DNA of 44,790 nucleotides, taken from Daldinia sp. FL1419 (taxonomy: Eukaryota; Ascomycota; Sordariomycetes; Xylariales; Hypoxylaceae). The DNA lies in the NCBI GenBank assembly GCA_025201765.1, contig MU623530.1:6246-51035 (forward strand). The letters run 5' to 3'. Position numbers and translations under genes: made by a program. Shown here piece after piece: positions 10,001 to 21,530 of this stretch. Below the pieces are notes generated by a model. It was not told where the DNA came from and ran no database searches. It saw only the letters and a list, made by a program, of their open reading frames with translations. The number at the start of each line of letters is the position of its first letter. The first letter of the stretch is position 1.

Positions 10001-11079
10001 ATTATATTTAACTACTATTATTATAAATATTTAGAAGGATTTTTTAATAAGTATTAAGGTATAAGTTTTTTTGTTATTAATTATTTATTAATTTTCTTTT
10101 ATTATTAAATATGTTTTATATTGTTGGAAAAAATTGTGTTTATTAATTTTGTAAATATAAATTTATATATATCTAAATATTTACTTATTTTTATATTAGT
10201 TGTTTAATTGTAATATAATTTTTTAAATATATATATCGATATAGTTTTTAAGGTAGATTTATTTGGTTTTTTAAAATATTATATATAATAGATAATTTTG
10301 GATATTTAAATATTATTTTAAAAATTTTAATAAATCTTTTTTATATATTTTCCTATATTTATTAATTTTTATTAAAAACATTTAAATAAAATTACTTAAA
10401 TTTTCTCTATTATATTAAAAAAATTAATAGGTAAATTTTAATATTTTTACTTTATTAATTACATATCCTTTATATGTACTAATTTTATTTGTTAGGGAGT
10501 TAGTATAAAACACTATTTTCTATGATATGTAATATTTATTACTAAAAATAATATAAAAGATTATTAATATTTTAATATAAATAATAAATAAAATCACTAA
10601 TAAAAAATTATCCAAAAAAAATAATGGATAGAAATGTACCTTTATATAAAGATAATTAATCCTTACAACAAAAATTTCTTCTTTTTTTTTCCAACAACCC
10701 GCCCAATTTTATTAACTCATTAATTATACCCAATATATCCATATTCTTAATTTATTTTAAAAAATTTATTTAAACATTATTATATATATTTATTTCTTTT
10801 TTAGATTAGAAGTTTTGGATAGATTTTAATAGGTTATTATATTAATTTATTCCATAAATTACTAATTTATTTTTAAGTTTATTTTATAATTTTTAAAAAT
10901 TACTATTAAAAACCTTATCTTCCTTAAATATAATATCCTTTAGTTCTACAACTTTATTAATATATAAACTTTAAATTTTATATATATTTATAAATATATA
11001 ACCTATTAAAAAACTTATCCATACTTTAAGATTAAACTTTCTTAATTTATTTAACTTTTCAAATACTATTATTACTATA

Positions 11080-11335
11080 GTGTAGATTTTGTAGTTATAT
11101 ATTTGAAAATAATTTTATTAAGGTTTTTAATTATAAATTATAAAATTGATTATATAATATTCACTAATTTATTTTATATTATAATGTTCAATTATATAAA
11201 TACATTATTATTTTGTAAATTTTGAATTATAAGGAGTAAGGTAATTTAAATGTACCCTTATGGTTTTTACCTTGTCTTTAATTACACCCCCTAAATGTTC
11301 AGTAGTACCATTTTGTATTTGTGTGTAAATTACCA
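11080..11335 (-). pseudogene. Copia integrase core relic
   Basis: On the minus strand, 11327 downward reads YTQIQNGTTEHLGGVIKDKV. This matches the copia integrase signature YTPxQNGxxER, in which the glutamate (codon 11298-11300) is the last catalytic residue of the DDE triad. After a frame change the next stretch gives LPYSL, a stop for tryptophan, then an YLYN-stop-T relic of the YLxNRTP motif. The integrase family assignment is secure, and the gene is dead. Confidence 0.85.
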
Positions 11336-13681
11336 AAAATTTAATTTTTATATATAGATTTTTTTAATATATACAAATTATTAATTTTTTTTAATAATTT
11401 TTTAATTAAATTTCTAAATTTTTAAAATAATATTGTATTAAATTTTTAAAATATTAATAAAGTTTTTTAAAATTTTAATAATTAATGTTACTATTTAATT
11501 TGTAAGATAATAATTGAATATTATATTGGTTTATTAGTTTGTAATTAATAGTAGGTTTATAAGGTTATTATTTAATTTTTTAATATTATAAAAATTAAAA
11601 GTTAATCTCACTCCTAAGATTTTATTAATATATTTAGGTATTTGATTTATTTAACATTTGGTTTTAATGATAGTATATATTTTGTAATTAATTGTTTTGA
11701 TTCTTTTAATTTGGATTTTAATGTTTATTTTAATAAGGTTTTTTAGTGTTTATGGGTTTGGATGTCTTAATTTTAGATGTTATTTGGGTGCATTCATTAT
11801 TAATATTTGTTTTTTTTGATTAAGTTTATTGTATTATATGTAAAATATTAATTTAAATATTTTAAAAAAGATGTTTTTGAGTATAAATTAATTAAAATGA
11901 TTAACAAATTTAATCACGATTTTACTGTTTTGAAGTTTTAAGTATATGCGTTTTGGTGGTTGTTCCACCAGTACCTTTATTTTTTAAGAATTTATAGAGA
12001 TATAAGGTTATAAATAAAATTTAAATAATATATTATATTTAAAAATTTGATTTTTATAATATTGTTAATATATTTAATTTTAATATTAATATATTTATAA
12101 CCTAATATTTGGATCTTATTATTTTTAACAATAATATATTTTTTTGGAGAAGCTTTTTTATAATTAATAAATTTTAATATTTAATTGAAGATGTATATTG
12201 TGGTTTTTGAATCTAATATAACTAAATTTTTCAAAAGATAATAATTTATGTTGTAAATAACAGCTATAATATTTATTATAAATATTACTCTTAACTCTAA
12301 GGTTATTATTTATTTTAATAATTAATTTTTATCTTTTTAATCAACTATATTATTTTTGTTTTTCTTTTTTGAAATTGTTAAAAATTTTTATTTTTGTTAC
12401 TAATTTAAGATCATATTTGATTTTTTTATATAAATATATTAAATTATATATTAACTTTAAAACATTTAAAATATTTTGATTTAACGATATAGAAATATTT
12501 TTTAATTTTATAAGAGCTTAAATAAGTTTTATAGTTATTGCACTTATATTGATATACTGGTAAACATGGATATTGGTTAGTATATACATTATTTTTTTTT
12601 TTGAGTTGTTTTGATGTTTGTTTGGTTGTTTGTTTTGTTTAGTTAATTTCTTTTTATAAAGATTTTTTTTTGTTAGAGTTATTAATATTATTATTTTTGT
12701 GGTGAGTAGTAAAAATATCTTTATAGATTTTCTTTTTCTTTTTTAGGTTATATTTATGGTATGGGTATAATTTTTAAAAAAGTAAATAATATTTTTAAAG
12801 GTTAGTGTTCTATTATTAGTTTTCTTTTAATATATTATTGTTTGGATTGATGTTTATTCTTGGAGTATTGGTATTATTGCTTGCAGGGTAGTTGGGAATT
12901 ATTTTTATGGATTAATAGTAGCGGTAAGCTTTTTGTTTGTTTTATGTAATATAGCCATTTTTTAGGAAGTAATTTATTTTTTTCAATCTTTAGGTTATTT
13001 TAAAAGTGGTATTATTATTTTTTATAACGCTTTTTTATTTTATATTTATTAGAATTAGTGTTAAAAATCTTTTTAAAAGTAATGTATTTCTTTCAAATAT
13101 TTTAGGTTAAAAGTAAAATTAACATTTAATAAGATTTTAATACAGTTTTTGTTATATAATTTAAAAGTTGAGTTAATTTATTATATTTAATGTTATATAA
13201 AATTATAACTTATATATATATTTATATATTTTTATTATAGTAGAGTTTTTTAGTTAGTGTAAGCTAGTTTGTATTATGAAGGTAAGTATCCATAATAAAG
13301 CTATTAGGTGTATTTATTACATTATTTCGTTTATTTTTTTAAAAAACTAACAAATTATTTATATTTTTAACATTTATTTTATAATTTTTAATATTTGGTT
13401 ATATTAATTAAGAGGTTAGAAGGAATAGAGGTTTTCCTCCTAAATCAACATTATTTAGATTTAACTAATCCCATATATTTAAATTATAAGTTAAAACCAT
13501 AAAAACTTAATTCCATATTTCTTAGTTGTTGGATGTAAGTAATTAATTTTTTTTTGTAGTGTTTTTAAATAATATTATTTAATTAAATATAATTAAGGTT
13601 ATATTAAATGTGTATTTGTGTAGTACGGTTAGGTTAATATTAATTATATATTTGTATTGGGATATAATTAAAATTCTTAAT

Positions 13682-13833
13682 TATTATATAATATATAAAA
13701 AAAAATTAAAATTATAAAATTTAAATTGTTATTATTATTATTAAAATTTTAAAATAGAACAATAAAACTTTTTTTAAAATTATTATAAAGGAGAGAATTT
13801 TTCCACGCTATTTTTAGGCTTATTAATCCAATA
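13682..13833 (-). repeat. Copia 5' LTR
   Basis: Partner of 8460-8611 with identical length and spacing. It begins on the minus strand with TATTGGATTAATAAGCC, a RIP form of a TGTTGG start, and is immediately preceded (plus-strand 13834-13838) by the target duplication ATTTC. No primer-binding site could be recognised inside it. Confidence 0.8.
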
Positions 13834-15279
13834 ATTTCTAAAGGTATCATTCTTGTTCGGAATAGGTTCTAATACATGCTTATTTCTTATCTTCATGTTA
13901 TACATCCTGATCAATTTACATTTAAATAAATAAATAATTTTTTTAATTTTTAATATCTTCTCTTAGGGTACCTGCTTTAGCAATGGTTCATTTTCAATCA
14001 TCTTAGAGGTCTTAATAGCTACTAATATTAATACTTTTATTAATACAGGATTGTTAATTACTCATATTACTCTTAACTTAATTAATAATTTCATATAATT
14101 ATTAAGTTTTTTATAATAATTATTGGTATTTTTAATTATAAATAATAGTTCTTATAGCCTGTACTTAATCATATATAACATATAAACATATCAAAATCCA
14201 TAAGATCAATTATTTCTTTAAATAATTAAAAATATCATATAAAACTCCCCAAAAATTGATTTTCCTAATTTTTAAAATATTATTATCATTTATTCTTTAA
14301 TATAATTAGTTTATTAATTTAATTAATTATAAATTGAGTTAATTATTTATAAATGATATTTTTTAAATATATAAATTATAAAAAAGAAATGATTATAGTT
14401 ATATATTTTTGTTAATTGTATACACTTTAAACCAAATAAATTAGTATATATTAATAAAAATAAAATTTACATTTTTTATTATATAACTTTTAAAATTTAT
14501 AAATTAAAATTTCTTTTAAAATTATGATTTAAAATTTATATTAATCCCTTTTTATAAATGATTTTTTAATTAAATATATCTTATATAATTAATTTTTAAA
14601 AAGCCATAATATAAGAGTTATTTAATTATTATTTTTTAATATATAATTGTAAAACTTAAACTAACATCAATAATAAATTATTATATCAATGATTTATATT
14701 AATCCCTAATAATATTGTTATATTATTAATAAGATGATTAAATGTAAGTGTAAGATTTCCAATCTTTTTAATATTTATATCTAATTAAAGAAATAAATTT
14801 TTATATTTAACTAATTTATTATATTTAATTGAATAAATAATATCTGTAAAGGTTTATAATAATCTAATTATTTTATTATAAATAATTAAAGTTGATGAAT
14901 TTATTATATTTATTAATTTTATTATAAGGTTATTATTAAATTAGTAGGTAATAATTGGTAATGATATTAATATTAAATATGTATTATATGAACAGTATTA
15001 ATTGATTAAGTGGAATATAAACTTTAAAAAAATAAAATTATATTATAAAAGAAAAAAAGAGTGTTAGAAGAAGAGAGCAATTAATAATATTTTATATTAT
15101 AATTTTATGATTATTGTTGTTTTTTAAATTGGTAAGTGTTTATTAATTGTAGTTATATTTTTGATATAATATATATGTTTGAATTTATATGTGAATATTG
15201 AATAATATTTAATATTAATTTATTTATATTAATTATAAATAATATCTTTTATTTTAATATATTATAATTTAATATTGAG
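13834..15279. other. AT-rich block without recognisable genes
   Basis: The first 100-200 bp (to about 14030) are less mutated, with no open frame or known repeat. The remainder is A/T-rich decay. Part of 14980-15279 may belong to the 5' extension of the LINE-like copy that follows, but I could not align it with confidence. Confidence 0.4.
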
Positions 15280-15802
15280 TCGGCAACACTGTTTTAAGCC
15301 ATTTTGGAGAGCAAATATAATATTGTGGTATTGAAAAGAAGGTTGTGAAAGTAAGAATAGGTGATGGCTTTTTATAGAGATATGAAGTTATTCATATATA
15401 TTTATATTTTATATAGATTGTATATATCCTGGCCTTCTTCCAGAATAACCTTTTTATAATGTAATAATATTTTTGTTATATATTAAAAAAAATAATAAAA
15501 TTATTTTAAATTTTGTTGTTACCTTATATTTGGGTTATTACCATATTACTTTATAAAATTTAGATATTATAATATATAAAATATTTTTTTATATTAAAAT
15601 TTAATTATTTCTATTAGAAGGTAAATTCTAATAAGAATATAAAATAAAGTCAAAATTATAATAATATAGTTTATTTAAATAGGTAGTAGGTAGATTTTCT
15701 CCGGAATACAGTTCTTACCCGGAACAAATATTAAAAGATGGACCAGATACCTGTAATATATTCTAGGTAAATCGGGGTAGTAATAAATAAATAATAAATA
15801 AA
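15280..15802 (+). mobile_element. LINE-like element 3' end (family A, copy 2)
   Basis: From about 15280 (GGCAACACTGTTTTAAGCC) to the TAAA-type tail at 15780-15802 the sequence matches the copies at 34080-35588 and (reversed) 36727-37865. From about 15450 it also matches 20488-20853. It is strongly RIP-converted between 15450 and 15700 but keeps the 3' terminal motif with CTCCGG and CGGGGTAGTAATAAATAAA. Confidence 0.75.
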
Positions 15803-17281
15803 ATTTAATATTATAAATTTCTTCCTTCTTCTTTTTCTTTCTCTTTCTTTCTTTTTGGGCTTATTTTTCAACCTTTTTAACTTAAAATGTTTTGTTATAT
15901 CTGATTGGGTATTAATTAATATGTTTTTTTAGTTTAAACTAATTAATGTAAGTTTTTTAAGTAATAATTCTACATCATCAATAATATTGTTAATAATTAA
16001 TATTTTGGATAGTAATGATAACAATAATAATAACTTAAATAATTAATTTATTATTATTCTTGTTATTTTGTTATTTAATTATGTTCTTATAGTGTGATTC
16101 AATTAAGTTAATGATATTAACAAATTTAAGAAATATTGGAAGTTAGTTGCGCATATTGATCCTCTCCTTAATTTCTATTGTTTTGTAAATTTTTTTAAAA
16201 TATTTTAAATGATTCCTAATTAATTAGGATATTTAAATATTTGATATAATAGAATTTGAGGTCTTTGGCAGCATTATAATTAATTATTATATTTAATAAA
16301 AAATTATTAATAATAACTTTTAAAAAAATAATCTTTATTATCTTTATTATCTTTATTATTTTAATATTATTATTTTATAATTATTAATTAAATAATTTAT
16401 TTTATATATTAATATTTATAAAAATAATTTTATTAATAAATATATAATTAAAATCTTAATCAATTTTTATTATATAAGAAATCTAATAATTTAAATATTT
16501 AATTTTCCAAATAAAATTCTTCATAAATTTTGTGAAAAATATTTCTAATTATTTAATTTTGAAAATTATATTAACATATAATTATTCTTTAAATACTATA
16601 TTCTTTTTGGTAAAAATAATTATAATAATTATTTATATATTATAATAAAATACAACCTTTAAATTCTTAAGCTTAAATTCTTTTACACTTAAATTGATTA
16701 TATCCCTCTTATTTGAGAGGATGTTATTGAAGAGAGTTCCTCAATTATAAATAAATATAATAGTTGGAAATTAATAAAAAAAAAAAAATTTTCTTAAATG
16801 TAAAAAAAGACAATAATATTAAATATTATTATATATTAAATTGATTAAGAATCAATTTACATATATGTAGAATTTAAAAATAAGATAAAAAAAAATAGAA
16901 ACCCAAAATAGCAAATAAAATAAAGAAAATTTATAATTATTATATTAAATTCCAATAAACTTTATTTTTATTTAATCATATATTTTATAGTAGTTTTTAA
17001 TATATAATGTATTTTCAACCCATCTTTTAATAAATTTTTAAAATTAGATGAACAAATAGCTGTTGATTACCTTGATCAGCATTTGTTCTTTAAATAATAT
17101 TTTCTTTATAACCTTTGGGCTAATCCTTTTAAAGATATTATACATATAATTATTAAAATAAATAGTACTTTTTGACTTATGATAGGTGATTTAACAGTAA
17201 AACGATCTTATTATATAATATTTATAAGGTATATTAATAGAAATATTAAGGAGGTTGGTAAGGGTGCTTTATAAGGCAATA
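15803..17281. other. AT-rich block with a pyrimidine-rich microsatellite
   Basis: A CTT/CTTT-rich tract lies at about 15819-15856. The rest is decayed A/T DNA with no open frame of note and no repeat that I could assign. Slightly less mutated patches at about 16130-16180 and 17040-17100 do not resolve into genes. Confidence 0.5.
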
Positions 17282-17430
17282 ATATGTTGATTAAATAAGA
17301 AATAATTTTTAAAGGCTTATTTATATTTAGAAAAGCCTATAGAGACTTTAGAAAAGGTTGTTTTATAAAAGCTAAGGTAGTTTTAATTATGTAATTATAT
17401 TATTTCAATTTAATATATAATTAAATATAA
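17282..17430 (+). repeat. Family B repeat, 3' half
   Basis: The sequence matches the final 150 bp of family B (TGATTAAATAAGAAATAAT, then AGGCTTATTTATATTTAGAA, then GACTTTAGAAAAGGTTGTTT), ending in a RIP form of the CCCCGGTTCAA terminus. It lies just upstream of the gypsy 5' LTR. Confidence 0.6.
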
Positions 17431-17497
17431 AGTTAATTAATTAGGAAATGGTTGGACAAAAGGTTTATGAAGCTGGGTAATTAGAAAAGGCTAGTGG

Positions 17498-17707
17498 TGT
17501 GGATCTTGCTGGAAGCACGGACCACCTGGCCTGGCAGAATCGTATACCGCCTAGGGCTAGATCTAGTATAAATATCCACGCCATAAACCTAACATAGATT
17601 CTTATAAAATATATAATTAATTTATTATTAGTATAGATTTATTTAAGTTTTAGTTATTATATAATAATTAATACCTTAAATTTTGATAAAAATTATTTAA
17701 ATGTATA
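17498..17707 (+). repeat. Gypsy 5' LTR
   Basis: Begins TGTGGATCTTGCTGGAAGCA and includes a TATA-like TATAAATATCC at about 17568. Its first 90 bp are nearly free of RIP changes while the last 120 bp are converted to A/T. It aligns without gaps with 29049-29258. The primer-binding site just inside it is not recognisable. Confidence 0.8.
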
Positions 17708-19079
17708 AATCATTATTTATATTGGTAAATTGTTAAAATAAATAATTTAATTAATTATTTTTAAATATTTATATATTAATAATAATTAAAAAATAATATA
17801 TTTTTTTATTAAAAATTCTTATTATTTAATTATATTATTATAATTGAATATAATTTTTGGAAATGAAAATGGAAAGTCTTTTGGAATTATTATTAATTTA
17901 TTTATTGGTCTTATTAATAATTGTAATTTAAATATTATAATATTAATTGTAAATAAATATTTGAATATTATAATAAATATAATATAAAGTATAATTAATA
18001 ATTATATATAGAATAAAAATTTCTAAACCTTTTAAGGTTGTATAGATATATAGTTTATTCAATTAATGTATAAATTTGATCAATTTAATAAGGGTAAAGG
18101 CATAGTTAATAAGGGTAAAATTAATATATTAATTAATATAATTAATATATTAAACCTAATATATTAAACTATTTAAAATTAATTTATAAATGGTTAAATT
18201 AATTTTAATTAAATAGGTTTTTTAATTACTAATATAATCTATTAAGAATAAAAAATTAAAGGGATATGGTTTGATGTTGTTTTGGTAATAGAAATTAATT
18301 ATCTTTTTTATTATAAAATGAAAAATAAGGTTATATTTCTATTATATTTTAAATTAATATAAATTAATAATATAATATTTAATAAATTATATAATATATA
18401 AAATTAATTAAAAATAGCCTTAATATCCTATAAATTATAAATAATTAAAATATTAATTGAATTGGTTGGAAATTTTTAGTAGGTTGTTAAATAAGTGCGA
18501 TAAGCCTTACTTAATTGATTAACTTTTATAGAAGCAATTATATAAATCTTTAATATTTATTATATATTATTTAATTTAATTATTATGTTCTTAATTTTTT
18601 TACCTTATTAAAATAAAATTATAATTAATTTTATAAGATATATATATAATAATTTTTATAGACTTTCTATTTTAAATTGTAATATATTTTAAATTTATGA
18701 GATATTAATATATTCTTTATGTATATATGTATTTAGTATTTAATAAATATATTAAAATTACATATTAGGATGGTTTATTTAAGAAATGGTGGAGGAAGTA
18801 GTCCACTGAGCTGTTATGGTAGTGTAAATAGTTGTGGAAAGTAAAATTCATGGTATATTAATAATTATAATTAAATTATAAGGTATTATTGTACCATTTT
18901 ATAAATTAAATTTTTGAAATATTATTTGAAATAAATTTAATAATTTTAAAATAGTGTTATTGGATATATATAAATTTATTTTAATTATTATATAAAAAAT
19001 TATTATTTTAGATTTTTAGAGTAATAATAAAGAAATTTATATAATTAAAGAAGATGATTATATAATTAGAATTAGAGAT
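17708..19079 (+). other. Gypsy gag region, decayed
   Basis: This is the internal part of the gypsy element between the 5' LTR and the zinc-knuckle relic. The base composition is that of RIP decay, with no continuous frame. Less mutated patches at 18240-18330 and 18470-18540 give no recognisable protein. A short patch at 18775-18850 is also less mutated. Position alone assigns it to gag. Confidence 0.45.
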
Positions 19080-19130
19080 AGATTTTATTATATATGTTAT
19101 AAAAAAGGTTATTAGATTAGAGATTATAAA
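19080..19130 (+). pseudogene. Gag zinc-knuckle (CCHC) relic
   Basis: In the frame starting at 19080 the codons read Y-I-C-Y-K-K-G-Y-stop-I-R-D-Y-K from 19089. Taking the Tyr codons at 19086/19089, 19110 and 19125 as RIP products (TGY to TAT for Cys, CAY to TAT for His) restores the spacing C-x2-C-x4-H-x4-C. Only the Cys at 19095-19097 survives. CCHC knuckles bind retroelement RNA at the C-terminal end of Gag. The exact first ligand codon is uncertain by one, and 19086-19088 fits best. Confidence 0.7.
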
Positions 19131-19541
19131 TAAAAATCCTATAATAATAATAATAGAAGTAAAGAAATTATTTTGAAAGGTATATTGTATAAAAATAATA
19201 AAAAATATATATATATTGTTAAATAAGTTAAAGGTATATTGAATTGGAAATGTAAGAATAATAAGAAAGTATATGTTATAATAGATGATAATAGTAATAA
19301 GGATAATAATTAAGTATAAATTAATTTATTTAATAAAAAGTTCTTTAAAATATAATTATTAAAGTTGTTTGATTATTTTGAAGTTGAAGATGAATAGAGG
19401 TGCTATATTTATTGGGTAATAGTAAGCATTAATGAAAAATTATAATATTTTTAAAGTATATATATATGATGATTATAATTTCTTAATCTTTTTTAATTAT
19501 AAATATTTTTTTATTATATTTTAAAATCTCTTATAATTAAG
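19131..19541 (+). other. Gypsy internal region between zinc knuckle and family B insertion
   Basis: Lys/Asn-rich decayed sequence continues from the knuckle, including a lightly mutated patch at 19375-19435. It probably covers the end of gag and the start of protease, but no catalytic DSG or DTG motif is recognisable. Confidence 0.4.
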
Positions 19542-19545
19542 ATAT

Positions 19546-19953
19546 TGAACAGGAGCTCTAATAGCTCCTGTAGGATATGCCCTATATTTCAACTAACCCA
19601 TATCAAGCCAGAGGCTATATGAGCTAGAGGATATAAGGTAACTATATCCTAAAGAAAGTATTAAAGTAATTAGGTAAAAGATTTAATAAAGGTGATTACT
19701 TGCCAATAATAGCACATATAAAATTGAATAAATAATATATTTAATAGAAAAATAAATTTATAAATTATTATAAAATTTATAAAGAAAATGTAATAATCTT
19801 TGCAAATTTAATTTAATTAAATAAGAAAACAATTCCTGGAAGCTTATTTATGTCTATATAAGCCTGTAAGAACCTGAGAAGGGTAGGTTCCATGGAGGCT
19901 AATAGGGTCTTTGCAGGGTAGGACCTATTACATAATCACACTACCCCGGTTCA
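19546..19953 (+). mobile_element. Family B element, best-preserved copy
   Basis: A 408-bp non-coding element, TGAACAGGAGC...CCCCGGTTCA, flanked by ATAT on both sides (19542-19545 and 19954-19957). The ends form an imperfect inverted repeat of about 11 bp (TTGAACAGGAG against TTGAACCGGGG). It begins with a small hairpin (GGAGCTCTAATAGCTCC), and its second half is GC-richer than its surroundings. TG...CA with a 4-bp duplication fits a solo LTR. TTGAA...TTCAA with a TA duplication fits a Tc1/mariner-type MITE. The sequence cannot decide. It interrupts the gypsy body. Confidence 0.75.
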
Positions 19954-19957
19954 ATAT

Positions 19958-20487
19958 AAGTTTATAAGTTATTTAATTTATTTATTATAATTAAAATTAA
20001 TAATAAAAAATTATATATATTGTATTATATTATTATATATGGTAAATTTAAGATTAAAAATGATTATAATACTATTTTTGCTGTTTTAATAGATATTATA
20101 CCCAATAGTATATTCCCCAATAATCTTATTATTAATAAAGGAATATTTTATAAATGGGATATCTTTAATAAAGGATTATATTAGGATTAATCTTTAAAAT
20201 TTATAAGATATAAAGGTAAATTAATTATTAAATTTATATAAAATCTTTCAATTTGCACCGTAATAAAAATTATGTATAAAATAGATAATAAATTTAAATA
20301 TGTTAAATGATATAAGAATATATTAATAGATAATCTTAAAGTCCAAATATATTTATAAAAATATAAAATTAAATTTATAATATTATTCAATCTATCAAAA
20401 TATTATGCAAATATTTAGATTAAAATAAAATATAAAATTAATATAAATAATAATCTATTAATTAAATTATTTTTATAATAATATAAT
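19958..20487 (+). other. Gypsy internal region, probably protease to reverse transcriptase linker
   Basis: Decayed internal sequence of the gypsy element between two insertions. Partial frames, for example near 20070-20170, are readable for some 30 codons but match nothing with confidence. Confidence 0.4.
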
Positions 20488-20853
20488 CTTAACCTCTTTG
20501 CGATACAGCAACGCTTTTATTGTCTATTGAAGAAAATAATGAAGCCATCTTGGACCTCGTTGTCGCCCCACACCCAGGCCGCCGCTACACCACATCACAA
20601 AGCTCGGGCATTGTAACGCATAAAATGTTTTTCTATATTAAAGTTTAATTATTTCTATTAAAAGGTAAATTTCAATAAGAACATAAAGTGAAACCAAAGT
20701 TATAATAATATAATTTATTCAGATAGGCAGCAGGTAGGTTTTCTCCGGAACACGGTTCCTACCCGGAATAAATACTAAGAGATGGATCAGATACCTGTAA
20801 TATATTCTAGGTAAATCGGGGTAGTAATAAATAAATAAATAAATAAATAAATA
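20488..20853 (+). mobile_element. LINE-like element 3' end (family A, copy 3)
   Basis: A 5'-truncated copy ending in (TAAA)n at 20823-20853, inserted in the gypsy body. Its first 130 bp (20490-20615) are GC-rich and aligned by transitions with fully AT-converted sequence at 15450-15575. For example, AAAGCTCGGGCATTGTAACG here corresponds to AAAATTTAGATATTATAATA there. It therefore shows the pre-RIP sequence of the family. Confidence 0.75.
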
Positions 20854-21120
20854 ATATAATCTTTAATAGGAATAAATTTTATAAAAATTTATTAAAAATA
20901 TAAAGATAAAATTATACGCTGGAGTAAAAGTCCATAGGTATCCTCATTTCTTTTAATATCTAAAAAGGCCTTAGGCCAAATAGGAATATTAAAGAAAAAT
21001 AACTTAAATATAATTTGGCATTTTTGTTGTAATTATTGTGAAATGAATAAATAAATTAAGAAAAATACCTATTCATTTATTTTCTAAAATTAAATATAGA
21101 AAGTAGTGGGCTATAGATGA

Positions 21121-21530
21121 ATAATATTTATCAATTTGAAGAACAGTTTTTGGCAGCTACGGATTCGTGCAAAGGATTGTGAAAAAATTGCGTTTATAAT
21201 ATTATTCAAAATATTTGAATAAATAATTATACTATTTGGATTAATTAATGTACCAATAATATTTCAAATATTTATTAATAAAATTTTAAATAAATTTTAT
21301 AAATGGTTAATAGGTATTTTTGATAATATTTATATATAGGCTGATATTAAAAAATAATTATATAAATGAATGATGTTTATATTTTAATAATTAATAGATT
21401 AAATATATTTATTAATAATGAAAAGAATTTCTTATTTATATAAAAAGATATATTCCTAAACTTTATTATTTTAATATAAAGTATTAAAGTTAATTTAATT
21501 AAAGTTGTAACTATTCAGGAACATCTTATA
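21121..21530 (+). pseudogene. Gypsy reverse transcriptase relic
   Basis: The frame from 21127 reads F-I-N-L-K-N-S-F-W-Q-L-R-I-R, then (from 21181) EKIAFIILFKIFE, a stop, and LFGLINVPIIFQIFINKIL. This is the gypsy block DLKxxFWQxRI...EKTAFxTxFxxYEWxVMPFGLTNAPATFQxxMN with Asp to Asn, Trp to stop, Pro to Leu and Thr to Ile, exactly RIP outcomes. The YxDD box is degraded to G-I-F-D-N-I at 21313-21330, with the second Asp mutated. A frame change near 21360 leads into the thumb region (RLNIFINNEKN, then IKVNLIKVVTIQEHL). Family assignment is firm. Confidence 0.9.

Larger units (their letters stand above)
8460..13833 (-). mobile_element. Full-length Ty1/copia retrotransposon, killed by RIP
   Basis: A 5374-bp element bounded by 152-bp direct repeats that align without gaps at an offset of 5222 bp and differ almost only by C/T and G/A. 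On the minus strand the LTRs begin TATTGG or TATTAA (from TGTTGG) and end in a relic of TGTGACA or similar. A polypurine tract (AAAGGGGTG) sits just inside the 3' LTR, and a 5-bp target duplication flanks the whole. Integrase and then reverse transcriptase relics lie in copia order (integrase upstream of reverse transcriptase) on the minus strand. A more lightly mutated, Asn/Lys/Pro-rich segment at about 12540-12960 probably derives from the gag or protease part. Every frame is broken by many RIP stops, so the element cannot move by itself. Confidence 0.85.

Noticed and set aside
17498..17707. Two gypsy LTRs as independent solo LTRs
   Set aside because: The right copy is preceded by a polypurine run, and reverse transcriptase and integrase relics of one family in the same orientation lie between. 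One filled element explains more than two solos.
20070..20170. Possible retropepsin active site (VLID...) between zinc knuckle and reverse transcriptase
   Set aside because: The position is right, but the residues after Asp cannot be derived from DSGA or DTGA by RIP transitions alone, so the motif is not supported.
20187..20390. 67-codon minus-strand frame
   Set aside because: It lies in the decayed gypsy body, antisense to its genes, and is made only of A/T-rich codons.
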